From the NCBI GenBank assembly GCA_014656495.1, contig BNCN01000003.1, forward strand, positions 703,273-767,272: 64,000 nt of DNA, read 5' to 3'. The notes beneath the pieces are model-generated. The model was not told the origin of the DNA. It made no database searches and was given only the letters and a program-made list of their open reading frames with translations. Below are positions 1-10,746 of this stretch, piece by piece. The translations under genes were made by a program, and so were the position numbers. The stretch comes from Comamonas sp. KCTC 72670 (GTDB lineage Bacteria > Myxococcota > Myxococcia > Myxococcales > Myxococcaceae). Numbering within the stretch: position 1 is the stretch's first letter; each line of letters begins with the position of its first letter.

Positions 1-656
1 AGGTGCCGGTGCTCTTCAGCCCGCAGGTGGCCGCGTCGTTCGTGTCGGACGTGGCGGGCGCGGCGGACGGCAACTCCGTGTACCAGAAGGCCAGCCTCCT
101 GGCGCCGCTGCTGGGCAAGCGGCTGGCGGGCGCGCACGTCACGCTGGTGGATGACGGCCTGATGCCCCGCGGCCTGGCCACCGCGCCCTTCGACGGCGAA
201 GGCGTGCCCACGCGGCGCACGCCCATCATCGAACAGGGCGTGCTCAAGTCCTTCCTCTATGACGCCTTCACCGCGCGCAAGGCGAAGGCGCGCTCCACGG
301 GCAACGCGGCGCGCGGCTACAACGGCCTGCCCGCCATCGGCACCAGCAACCTGTACCTGGAGCCGGGCACGAAGACGCCGGAGGCGCTGCTGCGCGAGGT
401 GGACAGCGGCTTCTACGTCACCGCGCTGCTCGGCCACGGCACGGACCCGGTGACGGGCGAGCTGTCCGCGGGCGCCAACGGCCTGTGGATTGAGAAGGGC
501 GAGCTGACCCACCCGGTCCAGGAGGTGACGGTGGCGGGCCACCTGCTGCAGATGCTCAAGGACCTGGACGGCATTGGCAGCGACCTCCAGTTCCGCAGTG
601 GCGCGGTGGGCGCGCCCACTGTCCGCTTCCGGCAGCTCACCGTCTCGGGCGAGTAG
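1..656 (+). CDS. pmbA: PmbA/TldE-type TldD-family metalloprotease, C-terminal part (cut by window start)
   Basis: The first full codon is at 3 and no start is visible, so the gene runs in from the left. The 217 residues are the C-terminal half of a TldD/PmbA protein. The segment GTSNLYLEPG, then LLGHG..PVTGELS.GANG and a closing PVQEVTVAG....MLKDL, follows the PmbA pattern (GVTGD-S-GASG-W-ENGE) rather than TldD, which carries the HExxxH zinc site. Family members form a TldD-TldE heterodimer that degrades unfolded peptides and trims modified peptides such as microcins. TldD is probably just upstream, outside the window. A perfect hairpin follows the stop. Confidence 0.85.
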   Translation, partial: VPVLFSPQVAASFVSDVAGAADGNSVYQKASLLAPLLGKRLAGAHVTLVDDGLMPRGLATAPFDGEGVPTRRTPIIEQGVLKSFLYDAFTARKAKARSTGNAARGYNGLPAIGTSNLYLEPGTKTPEALLREVDSGFYVTALLGHGTDPVTGELSAGANGLWIEKGELTHPVQEVTVAGHLLQMLKDLDGIGSDLQFRSGAVGAPTVRFRQLTVSGE

Positions 657-666
657 CCCCCCCTTC

Positions 667-701
667 CACGTCCCCCTACCGTGCGCCGGCGGGGGGACGT
701 G
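667..701 (+). terminator. Hairpin after pmbA
   Basis: A perfect 10-bp stem (667-676 CACGTCCCCC pairing with 692-701) with a 15-nt loop begins 11 bases after the pmbA stop. No T-run follows, which is usual in GC-rich myxobacteria. It separates pmbA from the ParB-domain gene. Confidence 0.55.
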
Positions 702-750
702 TCAGGGCCTCCTCGTAGAACGCCGAAGCAGCACGAGGAGGGTGCAGCCC

Positions 751-1758
751 ATGGCAGCGAAGTCCGCACGCAAGTCCCCCGCCGCGAAGAAGGCGGCCAC
801 GCCCCGCAGGCCCCGCCGCAAGAAGGCGGAGCCGAAGTCGCGGGGCCTGTCCCCCGCGGAGGTGGCCAGCGACTCGGTGGAGTACCCCACCGAGCTGCTC
901 GAGGCGGTGCGCGAGGACGGCGGTGAGGTGCTCGGCGTGTACCGAGATCCGCTGGGCGGCCACCCCGTGGTGTTCTCCGTGCTGCCCATCGACAAGGTGG
1001 AGCCCACGCCCTACCAGCGCGACCTGTCCGAGCCCCACGTGAAGCGGCTGGCGGGCGCCATGGAGCGGCTGGACCGCTTCCTGGATCCCGTCATCGCCGT
1101 GCGCAAGGACGGCCGGTACTGGACGCCCAACGGCAACCACCGCCTCCACGCCAGCCGGATGCTGGGCGCCAGGAGCATCATCGCCCTGGTGCTGCCCGAC
1201 GAGGACGTGGCCTATCAAATCCTCGCCCTCAACACGGAGAAGGCCCACAACCTCAAGGAGCGCTCGCTGGAGGTCGTCCGCATGTACCGCGGGCTGGTGG
1301 GCGCCGGGCGGAAGGGCAAGGAGTCCGCCTTCGCGCACCTCTTCGAGGAGCCGTCCTTCATCACCCTGGGCGCCGCCTACGAGCTGCGCCCCCGCTTCTC
1401 CGCGGGCGCCTACCACCCCTTCGTGAAGGTGGTGGAGGACTTCCTCGACCTGCCGCTGGAGGACGCCCTGCCCCTGCGAGAGACCCGGGCCCAGCGGCTG
1501 CTGGAGCTGGACGACGCCGTGGTGGCCGTGGTGGACGCGCTCAAGGAGCGCGGCCTCCAGAGCCCGTACCTCAAGAACTTCGTCGTCGCGCGCATCAACT
1601 TCCTCCGCTTCCGCAAGGACGGCGGAAAGCCGGACTTCGACGGCACCGTGGACCGGATGCTGGCCAGCGCCCGCAAGTTCAACGTCGACAAGGTGCGTCG
1701 CGAGGACATTGGCCGCATGGGCGGCGGTCCCCTGGAGCCGGACGAGGAATCAGCTTAG
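751..1758 (+). CDS. ParB/Srx-fold domain protein with basic N-terminal tail
   Basis: 335 residues from ATG 751, which has GAGGAGGG 8-15 bases upstream. The longer reading frame back to 574 overlaps pmbA and the hairpin, so it is not used. Residues 1-30 are almost all Lys, Arg, Ala and Pro, like a histone H1 tail. Residues about 75-150 form a ParB N-terminal (sulfiredoxin-like) fold: a start like PTPYQRDLSEPHVKRLAGAM, then NGNHRLHASRMLG in place of the ParB GERR motif. I see no ParB helix-turn-helix or dimerisation domain, so this is not the segregation ParB. The tail and fold suggest nucleic-acid binding. The exact role, and whether it hydrolyses CTP, is unknown. Confidence 0.8.
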   Translation: MAAKSARKSPAAKKAATPRRPRRKKAEPKSRGLSPAEVASDSVEYPTELLEAVREDGGEVLGVYRDPLGGHPVVFSVLPIDKVEPTPYQRDLSEPHVKRLAGAMERLDRFLDPVIAVRKDGRYWTPNGNHRLHASRMLGARSIIALVLPDEDVAYQILALNTEKAHNLKERSLEVVRMYRGLVGAGRKGKESAFAHLFEEPSFITLGAAYELRPRFSAGAYHPFVKVVEDFLDLPLEDALPLRETRAQRLLELDDAVVAVVDALKERGLQSPYLKNFVVARINFLRFRKDGGKPDFDGTVDRMLASARKFNVDKVRREDIGRMGGGPLEPDEESA

Positions 1759-1780
1759 GGAACACGGATTGCAGGCGAAT

Positions 1781-3193
1781 GTGTCCAACATGACATCCCC
1801 CACGGTCCTGGTCGTCGACGACGACCGCGCGAACCTCGACTCGGTCATCCGCATCTTCCAGCGGGAGGGCATGGCCACGCTCGCCGCCGCCAACGGCACG
1901 GAGGCGCTGGAGCTGCTGCGCCGGCCGGAGGTCGCCGCCATGGTGACCGACCTGATGATGCCCAACATGGACGGCCAGGAGCTGCTGCGCGCCGCGCGCG
2001 CCATCCGGCCGGACGTGGAGGTGGTGCTGATGACGGCCTACGGCACGGTGGAGACGGCCGTCGCGGCGATGAAGGACGGGGCCTACGACTTCATCACCAA
2101 GCCCCTCAAGCGCCACGCCCTGGTGAAGGCCATCCAGAAGGCGCTGGAGAAGCGCGCGCTGGTGGCGGAGAACCAGTCGCTCAAGGCCAAGCTCGCGGAG
2201 ATGAACGCGGCGGGCGGGCGCTCCATGGTGGGCCAGTCCCCCGCCTTCCGCGCCATGCTGGACACCATCCGCCAGGCGGCGCCCTCCACCGCCACGGTGC
2301 TGCTCTTGGGTGAGTCCGGCACGGGCAAGGAGCTGGCCGCCCGCTCCGTGCACGAGTTCTCCCAGCGCGTCCGGGGGCCCTTCGTCGCCGTCAACTGCGG
2401 CGCCCTGCCGGAGAACATCCTGGAGGCGGAGCTCTTCGGCGTGGAGCGCGGCGCCTTCACCGGCGCGGTGGCCCGCCGCGAGGGCCGCTTCGAGCGCGCC
2501 CACGGCGGCACGCTCTTCCTCGACGAGGTCGGCGAGATGCCCCTGCCCGCGCAGGTGAAGCTGCTCCGCGCGCTGGCCGAGGGTGAAATCGAGCGGCTGG
2601 GCGGCACGCAGACGGTGAAGGTGGACGTGCGCCTGGTGGCGGCCACCAACAAGGACCTGCAGAAGGAGGTCGCCGAGGGCCGCTTCCGCGAGGACCTCTA
2701 CTACCGCCTCAACGTGGTGGAGATTCGCGTGCCCGCGCTCGCCTCGCGCCGCGAGGACATCCCCCTCCTGGCGGACGCCTTCCTGCGCCGCTTCGCCGCC
2801 AAGAATGGCAAGGTGCTGCGCGGCTTCTCGCAGGAGGCGCTCGGCGTGCTGGAGAACTACGCCTGGCCGGGCAACGTGCGCGAGTTGGAGCACGCGGTGG
2901 AGCGCGCCGTGGTGCTGGCGCGCGGCGAGGTGCTGGAGGCCAGCGACCTGCCGGAGTCCGTGCGCAAGGGCCCGCTGGGCTCCGCCGGACAGCTCGTCAT
3001 CCCCATCGGGACGCCCATGGAGGAGATCGAGCGCCGGGTGATCCACGAGACGCTCCGTCACACCCGCGGCGACAAGACGCTGGCCGCCCGGCTGCTGGGC
3101 ATCGCCGCCCGGACCATCTACCGCAAGCTGGAGCGCGAGCAGTCCACCGGGGACGCCCCCCTCACCACGCCCCCTTCTCCGGACGACGACTGA
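1781..3193 (+). CDS. NtrC-family sigma-54-dependent response regulator (orphan)
   Basis: 470 residues. GTG 1781 has AGG five bases upstream; ATG 1790 is the alternative start. There are three parts. The receiver carries an acidic DDD cluster and phospho-acceptor Asp57 in VTDLMMPNMDG. The AAA+ domain has Walker A GESGTGKE near residue 177 and an intact GAFTGA sigma-54 contact loop near 224. A C-terminal Fis-type helix-turn-helix (AARLLGIAARTIYRKL) binds DNA. An intact GAFTGA means it can activate sigma-54 RNA polymerase. No histidine kinase is adjacent. The gene ends 193 bp before gspC, and that gap holds a sigma-54 promoter and a palindrome, so control of the secretion operon is the natural inference. 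Confidence 0.92.
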   Translation: MSNMTSPTVLVVDDDRANLDSVIRIFQREGMATLAAANGTEALELLRRPEVAAMVTDLMMPNMDGQELLRAARAIRPDVEVVLMTAYGTVETAVAAMKDGAYDFITKPLKRHALVKAIQKALEKRALVAENQSLKAKLAEMNAAGGRSMVGQSPAFRAMLDTIRQAAPSTATVLLLGESGTGKELAARSVHEFSQRVRGPFVAVNCGALPENILEAELFGVERGAFTGAVARREGRFERAHGGTLFLDEVGEMPLPAQVKLLRALAEGEIERLGGTQTVKVDVRLVAATNKDLQKEVAEGRFREDLYYRLNVVEIRVPALASRREDIPLLADAFLRRFAAKNGKVLRGFSQEALGVLENYAWPGNVRELEHAVERAVVLARGEVLEASDLPESVRKGPLGSAGQLVIPIGTPMEEIERRVIHETLRHTRGDKTLAARLLGIAARTIYRKLEREQSTGDAPLTTPPSPDDD

Positions 3194-3271
3194 CAGGGCG
3201 TCACACGGGCCCCCGCCCGCCTTTGACAATTTGTCCGGCGGGGTTTCAGGGGCGCCGGCCCGCGTCAGGGG

Positions 3272-3300
3272 CACTTGGTATTCCGGAATAATTCCAAGTG
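3272..3300. promoter_or_regulatory. Palindromic upstream activating site before the gsp operon
   Basis: CACTTGG at 3272-3278 is repeated inverted as CCAAGTG at 3294-3300. Nested inside is a perfect 12-bp palindrome, TATTCCGGAATA (3279-3290). The site is much richer in A/T than its surroundings. Its centre lies about 54 bp upstream of the GG of the sigma-54 element, roughly -79 from the expected transcript start, a normal position for an enhancer-binding protein dimer. That the adjacent regulator binds here is inference. Confidence 0.6.
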
Positions 3301-3338
3301 GTTGGCCGTAGGTCCTGTCTTGCCCGCCTGGCCCGCGA

Positions 3339-3354
3339 TGGCACCTGGCTTGCT
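3339..3354 (+). promoter_or_regulatory. Sigma-54 (-24/-12) promoter of the gsp operon
   Basis: TGGCAC-N5-TTGCT matches the sigma-54 consensus, with GG at 3340-3341 and GC at 3352-3353 separated by exactly 10 bp. Transcription would start near 3365, leaving a leader of about 22 nt before the gspC start at 3387. It lies just after a sigma-54 activator gene and a palindromic site. Confidence 0.75.
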
Positions 3355-3386
3355 CAACGTGGGCCCGGCTTTCACCCGGAAGCGTG

Positions 3387-4304
3387 ATGGAACTCTTCTT
3401 TCGAAAATACTTCTGGACAGTGAACCTGCTGTTCATCCTGCTCGTCGGCTTGCTGGCCGCGAGCACGGTGAACCTGTTCGTCGAGTCCGCCATCTCCCCC
3501 GTTCCCAACGGGGGCTCGTCCACTCGTGCGCCCACACAGCCGCGGCGCAACGACGCGGCGTTGGCGATGCTCGACCTGGAGCGCCTGTCGCGGCTGACGG
3601 GCATCAAGCTCCCCGAGCCCGAGCCGGACGTCCAGGAGCCCCATGGAGGCGCGACGGCGGAGCTGGACCCCAACGCCGCGCCGGTGAAGAGCGGGATGCG
3701 GGTGAAGCTGCTCGGCACGCTGGTGGCGAGCAACCCCGACTGGTCCTTCGCCTCCATCCAGGACATGGTGACGCAGCGTTCGCAGACCTTCATGGTGGGC
3801 AACACCCTGCAGGGTGCCACCGTGGAGAGCATCGAGCGCGAGCGCGTCATCATCATCAACGGTGGCCGCCGCGAGTTCATCGACGGCAACCCGGGTGACG
3901 GCGCCTTCGTGCCGCCCTCGCCGCCGGTGGCCCAGGCCAACACCGCGCCGCCCGGTGACGGCAGCGGCATCCGCGCCACCAGCGAGAACGAGTACGAAGT
4001 CCCTCGCGCCGAAATCGACAAGACGCTCAACAACCTCAATCAGGTCGCCATGCAGGCGCGCATCGTGCCAGCGTTCAAGGACGGTCAGGCGGTGGGCTTC
4101 AAGCTCTTCTCCATCCGTCCGGACTCCATCTACTCCAAGATTGGCGTCCAGAATGGCGATGTCATCCGTCGCATCAACGGATTCGACCTCAACAGCCCGG
4201 AAAAGGCGCTGGAGGTCTATTCGAAGATGAAGGACGCAGCCCGAATCGAAATCGAGATCGAGCGCAACGGTGCGCCGATCCGCAAGTCGTACAACGTCCG
4301 TTAA
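3387..4304 (+). CDS. gspC: Type II secretion system protein GspC
   Basis: 305 residues from ATG 3387; a GTG codon directly before it (3384) is an alternative. The order is a short cytoplasmic start, one inner-membrane helix (residues about 10-32), a Pro-rich linker, an HR domain (about 90-170) and a PDZ domain (about 225-305: a KIGVQNGDVIRRING core). GspC links the inner-membrane platform to the GspD secretin: HR touches the secretin N-domains and PDZ takes part in substrate choice. It is the first gene of the operon, 22 nt after the predicted sigma-54 transcript start. Confidence 0.93.
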   Translation: MELFFRKYFWTVNLLFILLVGLLAASTVNLFVESAISPVPNGGSSTRAPTQPRRNDAALAMLDLERLSRLTGIKLPEPEPDVQEPHGGATAELDPNAAPVKSGMRVKLLGTLVASNPDWSFASIQDMVTQRSQTFMVGNTLQGATVESIERERVIIINGGRREFIDGNPGDGAFVPPSPPVAQANTAPPGDGSGIRATSENEYEVPRAEIDKTLNNLNQVAMQARIVPAFKDGQAVGFKLFSIRPDSIYSKIGVQNGDVIRRINGFDLNSPEKALEVYSKMKDAARIEIEIERNGAPIRKSYNVR

Positions 4305-4329
4305 TCATCTCCGCAGCGCCCGCTCCTCC

Positions 4330-6935
4330 ATGAAGACGCTCCCGTCCTGGATGCTCTGCCTGTGCCTCGCGTTCGCCATTCCCGCGCAGGCGCAGCGTCG
4401 CTCACCGCCCACCGGTAACGCCGGCGAGCGGACGATCACCCCTCAGGCCTCTGGCGCCACTGGCGACAACGGGGCCAACGCGGGCTCCCGCCGCACGCCC
4501 ACGTGCGAAGAGGCCCGGCGCAATGCCCGCTACGGCATCTACTTCGACAAGGTGGAGATCGAAAAGCTGGTCCAGACGGTGGCGGACGCCACCTGCCGCA
4601 CCTTCATCCTGCCGGAGAACGTGCGCGGGAAGATCTCCATCATCGGCCCCGAGAATGGCCGGGTGGAGGTCAACGCGGACGCCTTCTACTCCGCCTTCCT
4701 CGCCTCGCTCGACGCCAACGGGCTCGCCGTCTACCAGTACGGCCGGTTCATGAAGATCGTCGACAAGCGCTCGGCGAAGCAGAACCCCATCCCGACCATC
4801 GTCGAGGACGGCGAGCCGTACACGACGAACGAGCAGATGGTGACCAAGCTCTTCCGCGTGCAGAACGTGGAAGTGGAGCCGCTGCGCGGCGTGCTCCAGC
4901 AGCTGGTGTCCAAGGACGGCGACACGATTCCGTATCCGCCGGACACCATCATCGTCAACGACGTGGGCTCCAACATCCACCGCCTGGAGCGCATCATCCA
5001 CCAGCTGGATACGCGCGCCGCCAGCGACGAGATGCGCATCATCCAGGTGCAGTACGCCTCCGCGCAGGACGTGGCCAACACGGTGCAGCGCCTCTTCGAG
5101 GCGAAGGGTGGCGCGCGCCCTGGCCAGCCCGCCGGACGCAACGTGAACCCCGCCGGCACCCCGCAGCCGCAGGCCCAGTCGGGCCAGGAGGGCTCCTCCG
5201 GCGGCCCGGTCACGCTGTCGCAGATCATCCCGGACGAGCGCACCAACAAGCTCATCATCGTCGCCAGCCCCGCGGCCTTCGGGCGCATCCAGGACATCGT
5301 CGGGCAGATCGACATCCCCACCAGCGGGGGCGGACGCATCAACGTCTACTACCTGGAGAACGCGAACGCGGAGGAGCTGGCCAGCACGCTCCAGTCGCTC
5401 GCCCAGGGCACCGGCGGCAATACGCCCCGGGGCCGCACGCCCACGCCGCAGCGTCCTCCGGGCGCGCCGGGCGGTGTCGCCACCACGCAGGCCGCCGAGC
5501 TGTTCAGCGGCGAGGTGAAGATCTCGGCCGACAAGGGCAGCAACTCGCTGGTCATCGTCGCCAGCGCGGCGGACTACAAGAACATCGTCCAGGTCATCCA
5601 GCAGCTCGACAAGCCGCGCCGCCAGGTGTTCGTGGAGGCCGTCATCATGGAGGTCAACCTGGACCGCAACGCGCGGCTCGGCATGAACCTCCACACCGGC
5701 TTCAGCCTGAGCACGGAGAATGGCCCGGTGCCCGGCCTCATCGGCACCAACACCTCCGGCAACGGCCTGCCGCCCTCGCTGTCGCTGACCAGCCTCGCGT
5801 CGTACGGCGGCTTCCTCGCCGGCATCCAGGGCCCCGCCATCCCCGCGCTGGAGCGGCTGGGCATCCCGGCCTTCGGCGTGGTGCTGCACGCGATGCAGCA
5901 GAGCTCCGACGTGAACGTGCTCTCCACGCCGCACATCCTCACCAGCGACAACGAGGAGGCGGAGATCACGGTGGGCCAGAACGTGCCCTTCCAGTCCGGC
6001 TTCGCCCCGTCCGCGCTGGGCGGCCTGGCGGGCGGCCTGGGCGGCGCCAACGGCGGCGCGGGTGGCCTGCTGGGCGGCCTGGGCGGTCTGGGTGGCGGCC
6101 TCGGTCTGGGCTCCTTCTTCGCGCCCATCACCCGTCAGAACGTGGAGCTGAAGCTGACGGTGAAGCCGCAGATCAACGAGAGCGACTACATCCGGCTCGT
6201 CATCAATCAGCAGACGGAGGAGATCGCGTCCTCGGACCCGGTGCTCGGCCCCACGACGTCCCGCCGCAGCGCGAAGACGACGGTCATCGCGAGGGATCAG
6301 GAGACGCTGGTGATTGGCGGCATCATGCAGGACCGCACGCTGGAGAGCGTCTCCAAGGTGCCCCTGCTGGGTGACATCCCCCTGCTCGGCCACTTCTTCC
6401 GCGACACCACGCGCCGCAAGACGAAGACGAACCTGCTGCTCTTCCTGACGCCCTACATCATCCGGGGGCCGGAGGACTTCCGCGTCATCTTCGAGCGCAA
6501 GATGAAGGAGCGTCAGCAGTTCGTGGAGCAGTTCTACGGCCAGGTCCCCGGCTACGACGTGGCGGTGGACTTCTCCCGCAAGCCCGGCCCGCTGTCGCGC
6601 ATGGGCCAGAAGGTGACGCAGGAGGAGAACCGGGCGGAGAACGGCGGTCCGGGGACCCAGGGCGAGCGCATCATCGCGCCCGCGGCGCCGCCCTCGTCGT
6701 CCAGCAGCCCGGGGGCCGTGCCCTCGACCCAGCGGCAGGCGCCTGGGACGGGTGGGTATGAGGGTGGACCCGCGGTGCGGGAAGGCACGCCGCCTCCGGA
6801 TGGTTCGGAAGAGCCAGTGCCCGCCGCGCCCGCTCCGCAGAACTTCGAGCAACCCCCTCCCGAGGCCATCCAGGTCCCGCAGGAGGGTGATGTCGAACGC
6901 CTGCGCATCCAGCCGGACGTTGGGGATCAGACGCC

Positions 6936-6939
<4 letters not shown>
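4330..6939 (+). CDS. gspD: Type II secretion outer-membrane secretin GspD
   Basis: 869 residues from ATG 4330, chosen because it gives a clean signal peptide ending at AQA. N0 (about 50-140) and N1-N3 (about 165-450) are followed by the secretin barrel with VFVEAVIMEV, LSTPHILTSDNEEAEI and the hallmark VPLLGDIPLLGHFF. It forms the multimeric outer-membrane exit pore. Two oddities stand out: a Gly/Leu-rich stretch of roughly 35 residues (nt about 6010-6115) between VGQNVPF and the NVELKLTVKPQIN strand, and a Pro-rich C-terminal tail of about 150 residues past the usual end. The stop overlaps the gspE start by 4 bp (ATGA). No separate pilotin gene is seen here. Confidence 0.95.
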
Positions 6940-8750
<1,811 letters not shown>

Positions 8751-8792
8751 CCGGCAGCTCCTCCCGCGGGAGGGGCCGAGGGTTCCTGAACC

Positions 8793-10049
8793 ATGCCCGT
8801 CTTCGAGTACAGAGGTCTCAATTCCGCGGGCAAGCAGATCAAGGGCTTGCTCGAGGCGGACTCGCCCAAGACGCTGCGGTCCAAGCTGCGCGCCGACGGC
8901 ATCTTCCTCACCGACGTACTGGCCCAGGCGGAAGGCAGCCGCGCCGCCGTGTCCAAGGGCGCCAACGCCGCGCTGGCGGCGCGCGACATCGACCTGCGCA
9001 AGCTGGGCCGGGGCCGCGTCAACACCGACGACGTGGCCATCTTCACCCGGCAGCTCTCCACGCTGCTGGGCGCGGGCGTCACGCTGGTGGAGTCGCTCAG
9101 CGCGCTGGTGGACCAGGTGGAGAAGGAGCGCTTCAAGCGCGCCCTCTCCGACATCAAGCAGCGCGTGAACGAAGGCTCGTCCCTGGCGGACGCGCTGGGC
9201 CAGCACCCGAAAATCTTCCCCAGCATCTACGTGAACATGGTGCGCGCGGGCGAGGCCTCCGGCGCGCTGGACGCGGTGCTCACGCGCCTGGCGGACTTCA
9301 CGGAGAACCAGGCCCGGCTGCAGCAGAAGATTCTCAGCACCATGCTCTACCCCGCCATCATGATGCTGGTGGGCGGCGGCATCCTCGTGGCCCTCATGGT
9401 CTTCGTGGTGCCGAAGGTGACGAAGATCTTCGAGACGATGAAGGCCACGCTGCCCTTGAGCACGCGCATCCTCATCGCCTCCAGCAACTTCTTCCAGGCC
9501 TGGTGGTTCCTGCTGCTGCCGGCGATGGTGGTGGCGGTGATGCTCTTCATCCGCTGGACGAAGAGCGCCGCCGGCAAGCCGAAGTGGGACCGCTTCACGC
9601 TCAAGGCCCCCGTGGTGGGCAACCTGGTGCGCCTGCTGTCCATCTCCCGCTTCGCCCGGACGCTGTCCACGCTGCTCAAGAGCGGCGTCCCGCTGCTGGC
9701 GGCCATGGACATCGTCAAGGCCATCATGACGAACACCGTGCTGGCCGAGGTCATCGAGAAGGCCCGCGACTCCATCCGCGAGGGCGAGAGCATCGCCAAC
9801 CCGCTGAAGCGCTCCGGGGAGTTCCCGCCGCTGGTGTACCACATGGTCGCCATCGGGGAGCGCTCCGGCCAGCTGGAGGAGATGCTCACCAGCGTGGCGG
9901 ACAACTACGAGACGCAGGTGAACGTGCGCATCAGCGCCCTCACCTCGCTGCTCGAGCCCCTCCTCATCGTGGTGATGGGCGCGGTGATTGCATTCGTCGC
10001 GCTCTCCATCCTGATGCCGATTCTGCAGGTGAACTCGGCCATCCGGTGA
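8793..10049 (+). CDS. gspF: Type II secretion inner-membrane platform protein GspF
   Basis: 418 residues. It has two repeated GspF/PilC helical domains (about 80-185 and 280-385) and three hydrophobic helices (about 185-207, 233-252, 388-412), the family layout. The starts MPVFEYRGLNSAGKQIKG and LSTLLGAGVTLVESL are typical. GspF is the polytopic platform core that contacts GspE and feeds pseudopilins into the growing pseudopilus. It sits 42 bp after gspE, with a GGGAGGGG-like stretch upstream of the start. Nothing unusual is seen. Confidence 0.95.
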   Translation: MPVFEYRGLNSAGKQIKGLLEADSPKTLRSKLRADGIFLTDVLAQAEGSRAAVSKGANAALAARDIDLRKLGRGRVNTDDVAIFTRQLSTLLGAGVTLVESLSALVDQVEKERFKRALSDIKQRVNEGSSLADALGQHPKIFPSIYVNMVRAGEASGALDAVLTRLADFTENQARLQQKILSTMLYPAIMMLVGGGILVALMVFVVPKVTKIFETMKATLPLSTRILIASSNFFQAWWFLLLPAMVVAVMLFIRWTKSAAGKPKWDRFTLKAPVVGNLVRLLSISRFARTLSTLLKSGVPLLAAMDIVKAIMTNTVLAEVIEKARDSIREGESIANPLKRSGEFPPLVYHMVAIGERSGQLEEMLTSVADNYETQVNVRISALTSLLEPLLIVVMGAVIAFVALSILMPILQVNSAIR

Positions 10050-10060
10050 GGTGCGGTGGA

Positions 10061-10216
10061 ATGATGAACGACATGGCGGACCGTTGGATTCAGCGCGTCA
10101 CCCTGGCGGCCATGGTCGCCATGGCGGCGGCGCTGCTCACCGTGGGGGCCCGGCTGTACGGTCCCCAGCAGCCGCGCCCGCCCGCCGGGGTGTCGGACAG
10201 CGTCCGGACGCCCTGA
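10061..10216 (+). CDS. Small single-pass membrane protein inside the gsp operon
   Basis: 51 residues from ATG 10061, 11 bp after the gspF stop. The pattern is a short polar start (MMNDMADRWIQR), one membrane helix of about 20 residues rich in Ala, Val and Met, then a Pro-rich polar tail. A purine-rich stretch (GAGGTG) lies upstream, and the reading frame has the GC3 bias of its neighbours. It is not a recognised Gsp component and has no prepilin signal. Its position suggests a small accessory subunit or a stabiliser of GspF or the pseudopilus. It could also be a chance ORF, but the spacing to both neighbours argues for a gene. Confidence 0.6.
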   Translation: MMNDMADRWIQRVTLAAMVAMAAALLTVGARLYGPQQPRPPAGVSDSVRTP

Positions 10217-10277
10217 CAAGAAGACATGAGAACCCGAGGGTGGCCTGCCAGAAAGTCACCCGGGATGGAGAGGACAC

Positions 10278-10706
10278 ATGCGCCAGAGCCAGAAGCAGCA
10301 GCAGAAGAAGCAGCGCCGCAACCGCGGCATGACGCTCATCGAAATCATGGTGGTCATCACCATCCTCGGGCTCATCGCCGCCGCGGTGGGTGTGGCCGTC
10401 ATCCCGCAGCTGGAGGCCGCGCGCAGGGATCGCGCCGCGCTGGACATCAAGAACATCCAGGGCGCGATGAAGCTCTACTACACGAAGAAGGGGAAGTACC
10501 CGGACACGGCCTCGGGCCTGCAGGCGCTCGTGGAGGCGCAGGCGCTCGAGCAGATGCCCAAGGACCCGTGGAACAACGACTACGTGTACATCAACGAGGG
10601 CGGCAAGCCCGTCATCATCTCCTACGGCGCGGACGGCGCGTCTGGCGGCGAAGGCAACGACGCGGACATTTCGTCCGCGGACCTGGCGGGCAACGCCAAG
10701 AAGTAG
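10278..10706 (+). CDS. gspG: Major pseudopilin GspG
   Basis: 142 residues. A basic leader ends in the prepilin peptidase site G|MTLIE, with Glu at mature position 5, followed by a hydrophobic helix. The C-terminal GspG domain has KYPDTASGLQAL, DPWNNDYVY and an Asp-rich calcium loop (SYGADG..GGEGNDADISS). It is the main subunit of the periplasmic pseudopilus. AGAGGAC gives a ribosome site. No prepilin peptidase gene lies in this window, so a PilD-type enzyme encoded elsewhere must process it. Confidence 0.96.
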   Translation: MRQSQKQQQKKQRRNRGMTLIEIMVVITILGLIAAAVGVAVIPQLEAARRDRAALDIKNIQGAMKLYYTKKGKYPDTASGLQALVEAQALEQMPKDPWNNDYVYINEGGKPVIISYGADGASGGEGNDADISSADLAGNAKK

Positions 10707-10746
10707 CGAAGAAGTCGCGCGCACCACGCGTTGACAGGGCTTGGGC

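Noticed and set aside
1679..4039. A 786-codon minus-strand frame
   Set aside because: Antisense to the NtrC-type regulator and gspC; it would also bridge the sigma-54 promoter. No recognisable protein.
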